Source: Edaphobacter modestus
GTDB taxonomy: Bacteria > Acidobacteriota > Terriglobia > Terriglobales > Acidobacteriaceae
Assembly (NCBI RefSeq): GCF_004217555.1
Contig: NZ_SHKW01000001.1
Span: forward strand, 4,216,001 to 4,280,000
Direction: 5' to 3'
Length of the DNA: 64,000 bases
This document shows positions 1 through 9,475 of the stretch, one piece after another; position 1 is the first letter of the stretch; each line of letters opens with the position of its first letter. The translations under genes were made by a program, and so were the position numbers. The notes below the pieces were generated by a model. The model had not been told where the DNA came from. It was given only the letters and a program-made list of their open reading frames with translations, and searched no databases.

Positions 1-1
1 G

Positions 2-3000
2 AAGGTCGGGGGCGAAAACCAGACCGTAACGGTCACCGGCGCCGCCGAACTGCTGGAGACCTCGACCAGCGACAACGGACAGGTTATTGGCACTCAGCAG
101 ATCGTGAACCTGCCCCTGAACGGCAGGAACTACGCCGACCTCGCTCTGCTGGTTCCGGGTGTGCGGCGGTCGTCTATTGCCGTTGCGGGTATCCTCAGCC
201 GTGAAGGCGCCTTCGACGTGAACGGTCTCAACTCGATGGCGAATAACTTCCTCTTGGACGGCCTGGACAACAACGCCTACCAAACCGCGAACCAGGGCTA
301 CTCCAACGAGGCCATGGTGCCCTCGCCCGACGCCGTTCAGGAGTTCAAGGTCCAGACCGACAACTACAGCGCAGAGTTCGGCCGCGCGGCCGGCAGCATC
401 GTCAACGTGTCCACCCGAAGCGGCACCAACCAGTTCCACGGCATTGCGTACGACTACCTCCGCAATACCGTTCTGAACGCCTATGGCCCCTTCCTTGGCA
501 ACGGCATCAAACCAACGCTGATCCAGAATCAGTTCGGAGGAACGCTGGGCGGCCCAATCAAGCACGACAGGCTCTTTTTCTTTGCAGACTATGAAGGGCT
601 GCGCCACATCGATCGGGCGATCCAAAGCGCGGTTGTGCCCACCGCGCAGCAGCGCCAGGGCATCTTCACGAACGCGATGGGAATGCCGATCCCGCTCATC
701 AATGCTGTCACAGGCGCCTCGTATGCGAACGGGATTATACCTGCGAGTGATCAATCCGCCTTCGCGACGGCGGTGATGGCAGCGCTTCCTATGCCGAACG
801 TCCCCGGCGCTACTCCAGGACAAGCCAACTACGCCTCGCAGCCTGCAAATACGGTGACCAGCGACAAGGGTGATATTCGTACCGACTACTATCTGGGGCC
901 GAAGAACACCTTCTTCGCGCGCTATAGCCAACTTCATCAGCAGATCTTCAGCGCGCCCAACATTCAAGGGCTCGCCGGAGGTAACTCGAACGGAACGCTC
1001 TACAGCTATGTCAAGCAGGTCGCGGGCGGCTGGACGTACAACATTCGCCCCAACAGCATTCTCGAAGTGCGACTTGGTCTCACCTGGACGCAGAGCGGTA
1101 AGAACCCTTACAACCTGGGTGCAACCAACGTGGTTGCCGGTTTCCAGAACATTCCCACTGACCCGACGATCATTGGTGGCGTGAACACGCAGAGCGTTAC
1201 TGGATTCAGCCAGTTCGGACGGCAGGCGACGAATCCGCAGTTCACCAACCCCAAACTCTATAACCCTAAGGTGAACTACTCCACCATCCACGGTCGGCAT
1301 AGCCTGAAGTTCGGTTATGAGTATGGATATATCGCTCAGTCGATCTCGGACTTCCATCCGCAGTTCGGTGCCGACACCTATGCCGGCCAGTTCAGTCGCG
1401 CCAGTGGCGCACAGAGTTCCACGGCCATTCTGCAACAGGCTTATAACCTTGCAGACTTTCTGGTCGGTGCACGTTCACACTATGAGTTGAACAATCTTGC
1501 GACGATCACCTACCTGCGCCGCCAGCACTTTGCCTATGTGCAGGATGATTGGCATGTCAACGATAAACTCACCCTGAACCTGGGGCTGCGCTATGAACTG
1601 GTGACGCCGTACTGGGAGAAGGATAACCACCTCGCGAATTTCGATCCCACCAGCAACACACTCGTTCAAGCTAGCTCCGGGTCGCTGTACAAACGCGCAC
1701 TTCTCAATACCAAGACACTCAACTTCGCTCCTCGTGTCGGCTTTGCGTATCAGGTACAGCGGTCCACGGTGATCCGGGCCGGATATGCCATCAGCTACGC
1801 TCCGTTTTATCGTTTCGGTGGAGAAGGCACACTCTCTTACAACGGTCCTTTCATCGTCGACGCTACCGTAGACCAGACGCCGCAATTCGGTCCCGGAGCC
1901 GCGAGCAAACCTTTGCCAAACTGCACAGCACAGTCTGCTCCGCTGAGCTGCTTCCGCACCACGCAACAGGGCTACGTCGATAACTTTGCAACAGCGGCGA
2001 ACTTCTCCACGCTGCAGGCGCAGACCCGCTACATCCCTAAAGACGACCCCACGGCATACGTGCAGACCACCTATGTCAACCTGCAGCAGGAGATTACACC
2101 TACACTCTCGTTGGGCATCGGCTATCTCAACAACCATGGCTCGCATGTCCGGGTGCTCGGTGACTTCAATCAGGCCGCGACGCAATCGCCTGCCTGCGCA
2201 AACAACCCTGCCGCGTGCCTTACGCTGCAACAACGCCGACCGATCAGCAACTTCACCAACATCCTCGAGACGTTTGGCGGAGGTTTCCTGCAGTACAACG
2301 CACTGCAGGTGAAGCTGGAGAAGCGCTACTCGCAGGGTCTCCGAATCTTGAACTCGTTTACCTGGTCGCAGGCAATCAACAACGCTTCAGCCGATCTTGA
2401 ATCGCAGAACGGTGATTCCCAAAACGTGAATATCCGAAACACCCGTGGGGATCGTGGTCCTTCTGGCTACAATCAGCCCCTGAATGACACGCTCTCGGCG
2501 TTGTGGGATCTGCCGTTCGGCACCGGAAGACGTTTCGGCAGCGATGCACCGCGGGCAGTGCGTGAAGTGCTCGGCGGATGGCAGCTCTCTGCGATCAGCA
2601 CCGCCACGAGTGGTCTGCCTATCAACCTCATTTATTCGCCGACATCGAATCAGACCGTGAGTACGACGAGCGGGGTCTATAGCTATCGGCCAAATCTGAC
2701 CGGCAACTTGCAATCCGTCTCCAACCCGCATAGCGCCTATCGAAAGACTAATACGGCTTTGTTGAGCACGCTGAATGCGAGCGCGCTCAGCACTCCTGCG
2801 GTCGATCAGCCCTTCGGAAACGTTGGTAGAAATGCCCTGCGCGGACCGAGTTTTTACCAACTTGACCTTGGTCTGCACAAGCAATTCGGCCTCTGGTCGG
2901 ACTCGAGCAATCTTGAGTTCCGTCTTGAAGGCTTCAATGTCCTGAACAAAACCAACTTCGCGAGTCCCGATTCGAACCTCAGCGATGGAGGTAACTTCGG

Positions 3001-3067
3001 AGCGTACACCGCCTCGAATGTTTACCCCTCGCGACAGTTGCAGCTAGCCCTTCGGCTTTCTTTCTAG
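2..3067 (+). CDS. TonB-dependent receptor, Oar-like, 5' end cut off
   Basis: The reading frame is open to the window edge, so this is the C-terminal part (over 1,000 residues) of an outer-membrane receptor of the Oar / carboxypeptidase-regulatory-domain type that is abundant in Acidobacteriota. The plug region shows NLPLNGRNY, the LLDGLDNN segment and EFGRAAGSIVNVSTRSGTN, followed by a long run of beta strands. The protein ends in a C-terminal phenylalanine (RLSF), as outer-membrane beta-barrels do. The N-terminal signal peptide and CarboxypepD_reg domain must lie upstream of the window. The internal GTG at 104 is not the start, because homologous plug sequence precedes it. Substrate unknown; such receptors usually take up oligosaccharides or metal chelates with energy from TonB. 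Confidence 0.93.
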   Translation, partial: KVGGENQTVTVTGAAELLETSTSDNGQVIGTQQIVNLPLNGRNYADLALLVPGVRRSSIAVAGILSREGAFDVNGLNSMANNFLLDGLDNNAYQTANQGYSNEAMVPSPDAVQEFKVQTDNYSAEFGRAAGSIVNVSTRSGTNQFHGIAYDYLRNTVLNAYGPFLGNGIKPTLIQNQFGGTLGGPIKHDRLFFFADYEGLRHIDRAIQSAVVPTAQQRQGIFTNAMGMPIPLINAVTGASYANGIIPASDQSAFATAVMAALPMPNVPGATPGQANYASQPANTVTSDKGDIRTDYYLGPKNTFFARYSQLHQQIFSAPNIQGLAGGNSNGTLYSYVKQVAGGWTYNIRPNSILEVRLGLTWTQSGKNPYNLGATNVVAGFQNIPTDPTIIGGVNTQSVTGFSQFGRQATNPQFTNPKLYNPKVNYSTIHGRHSLKFGYEYGYIAQSISDFHPQFGADTYAGQFSRASGAQSSTAILQQAYNLADFLVGARSHYELNNLATITYLRRQHFAYVQDDWHVNDKLTLNLGLRYELVTPYWEKDNHLANFDPTSNTLVQASSGSLYKRALLNTKTLNFAPRVGFAYQVQRSTVIRAGYAISYAPFYRFGGEGTLSYNGPFIVDATVDQTPQFGPGAASKPLPNCTAQSAPLSCFRTTQQGYVDNFATAANFSTLQAQTRYIPKDDPTAYVQTTYVNLQQEITPTLSLGIGYLNNHGSHVRVLGDFNQAATQSPACANNPAACLTLQQRRPISNFTNILETFGGGFLQYNALQVKLEKRYSQGLRILNSFTWSQAINNASADLESQNGDSQNVNIRNTRGDRGPSGYNQPLNDTLSALWDLPFGTGRRFGSDAPRAVREVLGGWQLSAISTATSGLPINLIYSPTSNQTVSTTSGVYSYRPNLTGNLQSVSNPHSAYRKTNTALLSTLNASALSTPAVDQPFGNVGRNALRGPSFYQLDLGLHKQFGLWSDSSNLEFRLEGFNVLNKTNFASPDSNLSDGGNFGAYTASNVYPSRQLQLALRLSF

Positions 3068-3072
3068 AGCCA

Positions 3073-3105
3073 GGACGGCACACCCGTTTCCAAGGTGTGC
3101 CGTCC
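3073..3105 (+). terminator. Hairpin terminator after the TonB receptor
   Basis: A perfect 12-bp stem (GGACGGCACACC and its complement) closes a 9-nt loop, 5 bp after the receptor stop codon. It is followed by a pyrimidine-rich stretch rather than a clean T run. Confidence 0.7.
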
Positions 3106-3142
3106 CTCCTATGTTTTGACCGAAATTTCAGAGGAAATACTT

Positions 3143-4315
3143 ATGCATAAATCAATTGCTCTCGCAGCAGCAATCATTGCTGCTGCCGCATCGGGAATTC
3201 AGGCACAGGCACAGACCGCCGCTTCGCAGGACCAGCTTGTCCACTTGAATCAGATTCAAGTCATCGGAACACACAACAGCTACAACCGTGGTTTCGCGCC
3301 AAGTGAGGCAAAGTGGCTCCAGGAGAAGAATCCGAAAGCTTTTCAGGCGCTTGATTACGCACACGGATCCCTTGCCTCACAGCTGGATGGTGGTGTGCGC
3401 CAGATGGAAATAGACATCGCAGCCGATCCGCAAGGCGGGCGGTATTCTCATCCGCGAATTACAGATCTAGTGCGGGAGGCGAAACTCCCTGCAGATCCGG
3501 TATTCGATCCAACACACGAGATGGACAAGCCGGGTCTTAAGGTGATTCATATCGTCGACCTGAATGAACGCAGCAACTGTCAGCTCTTCGTTGAGTGCCT
3601 GAGGCAAGTACGGTCCTGGTCGCAGGCGCATCCGCAGCACGGTCCAATTTTCTTGCTTATCGAGAACAAAGCGGGCGGCGTTGCCACAATTCCCAACAGT
3701 GTCACAGCACCGCAGTTTACCGCAGCCGACTTCGATGAACTGGATGCTGAGATCCGATCGGTTTTCAGCCCTTCGGAGTTGATCGTACCCGACCAGGTTC
3801 GCGGAGCCTATCCGACGCTTGAGGCCGCAGTGCTGGCAGGCAACTGGCCCAAACTTGAGGCTTCGCGAGGCAAGGTGCTCTTTCTGATGGATCAGAAGCC
3901 CTCCGGGCCCATCTATACGGCGGGACATCCCTCACTCAGGGGCCGCATTCTGTTCACCAACTCCAGTCCCGGTCAGCCAGACGCGGCGTTCATAGAAGAG
4001 AATGAAGCGCCTGCCGATAAGATCAACTCGTTGGTTGAGCGCGGATATATCGTGCGCGCGCGCGCTGACGAAAACACGATCGCAGCTCGAACGAATGATA
4101 CAAGGCGTCGCGACGAATTGCTTAAGAGCGGTGCGCAATTCATCAGTACGGATTACCCGGCTTTTGAAATGTCTAAGTGGACAGGGTATTTCGTTGCGCT
4201 TCCCGACGAGACAATCGCTCGATGCAATCCCGTGAATGCTCCAATCGGATGCAGGGATCAGCTGCTCGAACCGCCCCTAGGACCAACAAGTGGAGTCTCA
4301 AAAACTCACCAGTAG
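3143..4315 (+). CDS. Secreted Ca2+-dependent phosphoinositide phospholipase C-like protein
   Basis: This 390-residue protein starts at the ATG behind a GAGGAAA ribosome site; the longer upstream frame has no such site and would hide the signal peptide. Residues 1-25 (MHKSIALAAAIIAAAASG, ending AQAQ) form a Sec signal. The mature part begins with the IGTHNSY motif holding the first catalytic histidine, then QLDGGVRQMEIDI, which supplies the acidic metal ligands, and later IFLLIENKAGG. This order is that of the PI-PLC-C1 (PF16670-type) family of TIM-barrel phosphodiesterases. It probably cleaves a phosphodiester in the periplasm or outside the cell; the true substrate is unknown. It follows the receptor in the same direction but lies beyond a hairpin terminator. 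Confidence 0.8.
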   Translation: MHKSIALAAAIIAAAASGIQAQAQTAASQDQLVHLNQIQVIGTHNSYNRGFAPSEAKWLQEKNPKAFQALDYAHGSLASQLDGGVRQMEIDIAADPQGGRYSHPRITDLVREAKLPADPVFDPTHEMDKPGLKVIHIVDLNERSNCQLFVECLRQVRSWSQAHPQHGPIFLLIENKAGGVATIPNSVTAPQFTAADFDELDAEIRSVFSPSELIVPDQVRGAYPTLEAAVLAGNWPKLEASRGKVLFLMDQKPSGPIYTAGHPSLRGRILFTNSSPGQPDAAFIEENEAPADKINSLVERGYIVRARADENTIAARTNDTRRRDELLKSGAQFISTDYPAFEMSKWTGYFVALPDETIARCNPVNAPIGCRDQLLEPPLGPTSGVSKTHQ

Positions 4316-4570
4316 TCCGCGATATGGTCGATCATTGCACCGTGATTCTACTAACTTCAAATTAGAAGAACCTAAATGGCGGAAACGCTTGGTTCCAGCC
4401 CACTTCTCGTTGTCTCATTTGAAAGCGCTTGCTTGTGCGTAGCGAGAACGTCTTTGGGTCGATTTGTTGGGGCATGAACAATACGGGAACAACTGGGGAG
4501 GAAACCATCCCAAACAATCCTAAATCGGCGCTGCTCTAACGTATTTCGTATCAATCACTTTAGCTGATTC

Positions 4571-4643
4571 TAAGCCACTTAGGTCCATTGGTAGGGGCCC
4601 GAAAAGGCCGGCGTCGGCGGTTCGATCCCGTCTCTGGCCACCA
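4571..4643 (+). other. tRNA 3' half / decayed tRNA, possible attachment site
   Basis: The last 28 bases (4616-4643) form an intact T arm: stem GGCGG/CCGTC with loop TTCGATC, an acceptor 3' strand TCTGGCC, and an encoded ACCA. The D-arm-like text ATTGGTAG lies at 4587-4594. No GGCCAGA acceptor 5' strand is present where it should be, so this is a fragment or decayed gene rather than a working tRNA. Such 3' fragments are typical scars of integrases that use tRNA genes. No integrase is visible nearby. Confidence 0.55.
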
Positions 4644-4677
4644 CTTTAGAATCAATGATTTACGAGGAATAAAACAT

Positions 4678-4711
4678 AAGCCTCCCAGACGGGAGGCTTT
4701 CACGTCTTTTT
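4678..4711 (+). terminator. Rho-independent terminator
   Basis: Perfect 9-bp stem AAGCCTCCC/GGGAGGCTT with an AGAC loop, followed after 7 bases by TTTTT. It stands 35 bases behind the tRNA-like fragment, the usual place for a tRNA terminator, and has no protein gene directly in front of it. Confidence 0.75.
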
Positions 4712-5244
4712 AGCAAATATCCTGTTTTGAATAACATGACACTTTTTCGGTATGGTCGCGTATTGGTCGTGCGCTGCGTTGCTGATTAGAGGCAAGCTTC
4801 CAACTCTCTTGGAATGTGCAAAGTGCGGATGCCGCAGAATCGGCGACGCCAGCCCTTTTTCAAGATCGCTCTACTTGTTGGTCGGTGGCGTTCTGATACG
4901 AACCCCGCTCAAGAAGATCTCAGCACGTACTTTCCATTTGTCTTGCAACAGTTCGGCGACCCTTGAAATCCTAATGCTTAGGAGATATCAAATCCACTCA
5001 CGCTTTTGCTCCCGAAATCATCAGCGACTAGTCTCACTTCGAGCTTTGCTTGATCGTTAAGTTCGGCGGACGTGTTCGGCTGCTCGCTCATCGAAGCGAT
5101 AACGCGAGAACTAGTGAGAGTCTATTCTTCCGAACTGTTGGCTCAACTTGGGCGTGCGTCGGCCGCTGCGACCCGTTAGAGAGAAACAAAACTTCACGAC
5201 CCCATTGAAACTCGCGCTCGTTGCTCGCAATTGCCGGGATAGTC
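4712..5244. other. Intergenic stretch, no gene recognised
   Basis: Short open frames occur (for example 4752-5060 plus) but lack a ribosome site and resemble no known family. The region separates the tRNA-like scar from the end of the malonate operon. Confidence 0.5.
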
Positions 5245-6162
5245 TTAGTGCTGGACATGTGCAACTAACCACTCCAAATTTGTTGAAGAGACAGGATGCG
5301 CTGCCACTCCCACCAAATTGTCGCGAGCCAGATCGCTCAAGACGTGGCCGGGAGGCATTTCGATATAGATCTGGGTGCCAAGCTGTTGGGCTACTTCTGT
5401 AGCTTCATGCCAGCGCACAGTGTGCGCGATGTTGTTCGCCAAGTCTTCCCGCACTCCTTTAGCCGTTCGAACAGCCCGCGCGTGGATGTTTGAGATGTAG
5501 ATGCACTTAGGATCACGAACTTCCATATCCTGCAATTGTTGATCGAGGGAGTGAGCAACAGACTCCATCAAGGGGCAATGTGAGGGAACAGACACGCGCA
5601 GCAACTCGGTCTTCCGTGCACCTAGTGCGCGCGCTCTTGCCAGCACCTCTTCGATGGCGCGAACAAAACCGGCAACTACAATTTGGCGAGGAGCGTTGAG
5701 ATTGCTGACAAAAACAGGTTGAGAGTCGGTTGTAACACCTTCGATAATGCTTGAGATTTGGGATTCGGAAAGACCAATGATTGCGGCCATTCCATACCCA
5801 GCTTGGTAAAGACCCTCCATCTGCTCGGCGCGGCTTCTCACCAACTTGGTGGCATCCGAAAGCGAGATCGCATCTGCAACAACGGCTGCGGCAAAAGCGC
5901 CAACGGACATACCGACTACCACAGAGGGACGAATGCTGCGGCTGAGCAGGTGGCGTGCCGTAGCAACTCCTGAAGCCAACAACGACAGTTGAACTCCGAT
6001 CGTCGACTTGAGAGCTCCAGCGGTATCGAGTGAAAGTACATCGAAACCTAATGTGCCGCTGATTTCTCGGAGCACTGCCTCCGTGCCCTGACCAGGCGTC
6101 AGATCATGCAACATTCCAGGCTCTTGCGAGCCTTGACCAGGAAACAGAAATGCTACCTCCAC
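5245..6162 (-). CDS. mdcH: Malonate decarboxylase epsilon subunit (malonyl-CoA:ACP transacylase)
   Basis: MdcH charges the decarboxylase by moving a malonyl group from malonyl-CoA to the acyl-carrier subunit. The 305-residue protein has the acyltransferase fold of FabD: GQGSQ near residues 9-13, the nucleophile serine in GMSVG at about residue 86, and SVPSHCPLM holding the catalytic histidine region. I prefer the GTG start at 6162 because GGGAGG lies just upstream and the family's proteins begin right before the FLFPGQGSQ strand; an ATG at 6189 would add nine residues. The start overlaps the last codons of mdcG, so the two are translationally coupled. It is the last gene of the operon. Confidence 0.9.
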   Translation of the reverse strand: MEVAFLFPGQGSQEPGMLHDLTPGQGTEAVLREISGTLGFDVLSLDTAGALKSTIGVQLSLLASGVATARHLLSRSIRPSVVVGMSVGAFAAAVVADAISLSDATKLVRSRAEQMEGLYQAGYGMAAIIGLSESQISSIIEGVTTDSQPVFVSNLNAPRQIVVAGFVRAIEEVLARARALGARKTELLRVSVPSHCPLMESVAHSLDQQLQDMEVRDPKCIYISNIHARAVRTAKGVREDLANNIAHTVRWHEATEVAQQLGTQIYIEMPPGHVLSDLARDNLVGVAAHPVSSTNLEWLVAHVQH

Positions 6163-6809
6163 GATTGCCTCCCGCCCCGAACGTCCCATGGGTCTTCAGC
6201 AAGGATGCGACCTGCACCGGTACGCACGAGAACCTTATCCAGTTGACTATGTGCATATTCGTCCAGAGAGAAGCCGCAACAGGGTGTCTCAACAAGGGTA
6301 TCGACTCTGGCAGGGGCACCTTCAAGCTGAATGCAGATCGAGCGCGCAAATGCGCGATCAAACGGCTCGGGAGAGCGGATGACAATATCCAGGTCGCTCG
6401 TCTCAGTGACGGTTGGACTTCCGCTGGCGAGCTCAAATCCAGTGCTTCCTCCCGGGCCCCAATCGAGAGCGTTCAGTGCGACCTTCATCCCAAGAAACCG
6501 AAGGGAGTCGAAAGCCCGGAGGCAGCGCCTTGAGTTTTCGGCCAAGGATTTCCGCAATTGATTTGGCGACACGATTTGTGCAATCTGTTCGGGGTTTACG
6601 AATCCCGCCCAGCGTTGCGCTCGATCCTTTCCCCGTACGCCGACTGGAACTAGGTTCCCGTTGGTGGATGCACGTCGCACGACCACCCATGGGCTGGCCT
6701 TCAGAGCGGCGTCTACCCATTCGGGTTTGACCGCACTGGCCTGCTCGAGTTCCAGAGAGGACAGGCGAAGCAGATCATGTGTTTCCGGAAGCGAAGGTAA
6801 TGACAACAT
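6153..6809 (-). CDS. mdcG: Malonate decarboxylase holo-ACP synthase (phosphoribosyl-dephospho-CoA transferase)
   Basis: MdcG attaches the 2'-(5''-phosphoribosyl)-3'-dephospho-CoA prosthetic group, made by MdcB, to a serine of the carrier protein MdcC. The 218-residue protein contains the nucleotidyltransferase-like acidic motif TSDLDIVIRSP and the downstream RVDTLVETPCCGFSLDEYA segment typical of MdcG/CitX-like transferases. It lies six bases after the transporter gene and overlaps mdcH, so it is part of the operon. Length and motifs fit the family and nothing looks broken. Confidence 0.88.
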   Translation of the reverse strand: MLSLPSLPETHDLLRLSSLELEQASAVKPEWVDAALKASPWVVVRRASTNGNLVPVGVRGKDRAQRWAGFVNPEQIAQIVSPNQLRKSLAENSRRCLRAFDSLRFLGMKVALNALDWGPGGSTGFELASGSPTVTETSDLDIVIRSPEPFDRAFARSICIQLEGAPARVDTLVETPCCGFSLDEYAHSQLDKVLVRTGAGRILAEDPWDVRGGRQSWR

Positions 6810-6815
6810 AGTGGC

Positions 6816-7760
6816 CTATATGAATCGGGACAAGAGGACAATCCAGAGAGGTAATGTAACGATTGCCAGTCCATAGGTCGCGATCAGCCCAGAGCTCGCA
6901 ACTTTGGGAATCGTGTTAAATGATTTGCCAAATACGATCCCGAAGAATCCTCCTGGGATCGCGGAGATTAGCGTGATGTCTCGTATCTGTTGATGGCTTA
7001 CCGGCATTGCCAAAGCGATGCCAAAAGCCAACATCGGCTGGAGAATAAGCTTTGCGAAAGCAGTGATCAGAACCGGACCGTTTAGAGTAAAGGGCTGCGC
7101 GGAGAGAATGAGGCCTGTGAGGAGCAAGGCGCCACCAGTCGCCGCGCCGCCAAGCAGACCAAAAGTACTCGCCACATACTCGGGAATGTGTATGCCGATG
7201 CTGGCAAGAACCAAGGCTAGCGCGGGAGCCCAGATAATCGGACGCGTTAGGGAGCGGACAACGCCACCGGCAAGAGTTCGTACCCCAATCGTTGTCGCCT
7301 TCCCCTGGCTGTCAGCCTCCAACAAAGCTAACGTGACAGGGGTTATAGCGATTGCTCCCATAGCGATGGAGAGGGCTCCCGGTACAGCTGCTCCATGCCC
7401 ATAGGTGGTTGTAAGCAGAGACACGGCGATTGCAGCGCTGTTGGGGAATGCAAAGGTGAGGGCAATGACGGCGCTTTCGGAGACTGAATTTGTATTACGC
7501 CGCGCCCAGAAATAGCACCCAATGTATAGAGCCGCGAACGTGAGCGTGATTGCCAACGACGTCCAAATCTGCTGTTGAAGGATTGCTCGAGAAGTATTAA
7601 TGATGATCAGGAAGAGCGCACATGGTGCCGCGATGTTCATCACCAGCGCAATCAGGTTGCGTACATTGACATTGTCCATCAACCCTCGACGGCCTGCCCA
7701 GAAACCAAGAAGCAGGCCCGCGAAGATCGGTATAAGTGCATTAACAAGTTCCTTTGCCAT
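6816..7760 (-). CDS. mdcF: AEC-family malonate transporter
   Basis: This 314-residue membrane protein has about ten hydrophobic segments and opens with LVNALIPIFAGLLLGFWAGRRG, the first helix pattern of the auxin efflux carrier (AEC) family. AEC proteins inside malonate operons (MdcF) are the presumed malonate carriers; others use MdcL/MdcM or MatC instead. Position supports this role: it is 9 bp after mdcE and 6 bp before mdcG on the same strand. AAGAGGAT precedes the ATG. Substrate is inferred from context only. Confidence 0.85.
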   Translation of the reverse strand: MAKELVNALIPIFAGLLLGFWAGRRGLMDNVNVRNLIALVMNIAAPCALFLIIINTSRAILQQQIWTSLAITLTFAALYIGCYFWARRNTNSVSESAVIALTFAFPNSAAIAVSLLTTTYGHGAAVPGALSIAMGAIAITPVTLALLEADSQGKATTIGVRTLAGGVVRSLTRPIIWAPALALVLASIGIHIPEYVASTFGLLGGAATGGALLLTGLILSAQPFTLNGPVLITAFAKLILQPMLAFGIALAMPVSHQQIRDITLISAIPGGFFGIVFGKSFNTIPKVASSGLIATYGLAIVTLPLWIVLLSRFI

Positions 7761-7769
7761 GGTATCCTC

Positions 7770-8603
7770 TTAAGCGTTCTTCCACTGTTGCTCCATCAAT
7801 GCCCGAGCGGCGATGCCGGCCTTTCGCGATTGTTGCGCTGCCGGCGATTCCCGCCGGACGCCCAAATCCGTCGAACCCTTGCGCGCGTCGGCGATAGCGG
7901 CGGTGATCGCGTTCTTCGCTTCATCGACTTCTGACTGGTTTGGCTCGAGCGGGTTTTCAACATGCAGCAACTGATGCAGAAGGCCCAGCTTGGCATAATC
8001 CTGAACGTTGTAAGACATCGGCGGAATTTGTTGACCAAGCCGTTCGAGATCATCCACAGAGCGCCGAGTGATTCTCGCCGCAGCTTCCTTGTGCATCGCG
8101 TGGATCGTTACTCCAGCATCGTCGAGCGCCAGAATTCGATTTGCCTGGTAACCGTGTGTCAGAAACCCTCCTGAGAATGCGTGCCCGACAACATATGCAA
8201 TCACCGGATGGCCTGCCATTCGTGCGGAGGCATATGCATCCGATGAAGCTGCTGCCGCCAGGAACAATCCAGCGGTCTCTTCACGGCGGCCATACGCCTG
8301 GCTTTTCACATCAACAATAGCGATGATCGGCCGTTTCTGGTTTCTTGGTTTGTCTTTGTCTGCGTTTAATACTTCGCGAATCCGGTAGGCCAGGGCATAC
8401 CCTTCTTCCAGACCCACTTGACCATCTCGTACGCATGGGAAACGGCTTTCGGGATTGGGTATGACGCAGAGAAATAGGGCCAGTTCATCTCCTATCGTCG
8501 CGTCCGCGGCGAGAACCGAAGCCGGATCCTCTTTCCTTGCTCTGTCCCGCCCTGTTAGCGCCTGAAACCATGCCTTGCCACGTAATCCGATATGCTCGTT
8601 CAT
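7770..8603 (-). CDS. mdcE: Malonate decarboxylase gamma subunit
   Basis: MdcE forms with MdcD the carboxyltransferase-fold decarboxylase that removes CO2 from malonyl-S-ACP, regenerating acetyl-S-ACP. The start at 8603 is fixed by an AAGGAGG site and by an ATGA overlap with the mdcD stop; the upstream in-frame ATG at 8636 lies inside mdcD. The 277-residue product starts with the GLRGKAWFQALTG motif and has the crotonase-like VIAYVVGHAFSGGFLTHG stretch. Intact. Confidence 0.92.
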   Translation of the reverse strand: MNEHIGLRGKAWFQALTGRDRARKEDPASVLAADATIGDELALFLCVIPNPESRFPCVRDGQVGLEEGYALAYRIREVLNADKDKPRNQKRPIIAIVDVKSQAYGRREETAGLFLAAAASSDAYASARMAGHPVIAYVVGHAFSGGFLTHGYQANRILALDDAGVTIHAMHKEAAARITRRSVDDLERLGQQIPPMSYNVQDYAKLGLLHQLLHVENPLEPNQSEVDEAKNAITAAIADARKGSTDLGVRRESPAAQQSRKAGIAARALMEQQWKNA

Positions 8604-9475
8604 CGCGTTCCTCCTTTCGAGTCGAGACTCTTCCATTGCTCCCTAAGCGCCAACGGATCAATCTGGCGGGACGAATCAAGATCCGCAATGCGTTGGCGAT
8701 AAAGTTCCACTTGCTCGCTACGGTGCTGCGCGGGCTTTCCCGCCGTAACAAAGCGTTGGACAGCGGAGCCGATTGCGTCGACCGAATCTTCGACAAGCTC
8801 ATCTGCCAACCCCATACCTACACGTTGCTCGCCTCCGTGAATCGCCCAGATGAGAGCTCTGTCGGAAGCATCGAACTCATCCTTTCCAGACTCCTGTTCG
8901 ATCACTTCGGGACCATTCAGACCGAGACGAGCCTCTCGCGTCATCACGACGTAACTTGAAACGCCAGCAGCCAGAGCCATTCCGCCAAAGCAGCCAACCG
9001 TGCCGGCGATCACGGTGATCACTGGAGCATGCTGGCGAAGTTCAAGAATGGAAGCGATGACTTCGGCAATTGCCGCAAGCCCCAGATTGGCTTCCTGTAG
9101 GCGCACACCGCCAGTTTCGAGCAGAAGGATCGCGGCGGTTGGCTTCCCAGCCTTTGAATCGATCGTCGCGAGGTCCAACGCCGCAACCATCTTTGCACCC
9201 GACACTTCTCCAATACTTCCGCCCTGAAACGCGCCCTCCAGGGAGATGGCCACCGCAGGCTTGCCGCTGATCTTTCCCTTGACGACAATGCAGCCATCAT
9301 CGGATTGTGGCGCTACCCCCTGCATAGGGAGCCAGGGAGATTCTGCTCGATCGAATGGACCGACGAGTTCTGTTGCCGTGTTCTCGTCAAAGAGCGCGTA
9401 GGCGCGACGGCGTCCGTCCAACTCGATGAAGCTCTTGCGCTGCACGAAGAGTGGAGAAAAACCGGTTGTAGTCAT
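8600..9475 (-). CDS. mdcD: Malonate decarboxylase beta subunit
   Basis: MdcD is the other half of the biotin-independent malonyl-S-ACP decarboxylase. The 291-residue protein shows the family signature AISLEGAFQGGSIGEVSGAKM and LLLETGGVRLQEANLGL in a carboxyltransferase (crotonase-superfamily) fold. The start at 9475 is set by the ATGA overlap with the end of mdcC; the longer in-frame version (to 9604) runs through mdcC and encodes sequence unlike the family. Both neighbours overlap it by four bases, consistent with equal synthesis of the subunits. Confidence 0.92.
   Translation of the reverse strand: MTTTGFSPLFVQRKSFIELDGRRRAYALFDENTATELVGPFDRAESPWLPMQGVAPQSDDGCIVVKGKISGKPAVAISLEGAFQGGSIGEVSGAKMVAALDLATIDSKAGKPTAAILLLETGGVRLQEANLGLAAIAEVIASILELRQHAPVITVIAGTVGCFGGMALAAGVSSYVVMTREARLGLNGPEVIEQESGKDEFDASDRALIWAIHGGEQRVGMGLADELVEDSVDAIGSAVQRFVTAGKPAQHRSEQVELYRQRIADLDSSRQIDPLALREQWKSLDSKGGTR

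Noticed and set aside
1475..2233. 252-codon open frame on the minus strand inside the TonB receptor gene
   Set aside because: It is antisense to a clear receptor; composition is Arg/Cys-rich as expected from a shadow frame and no family is seen.
4752..5060. 102-codon plus-strand frame
   Set aside because: No ribosome site, no recognisable motif, and odd residue composition.
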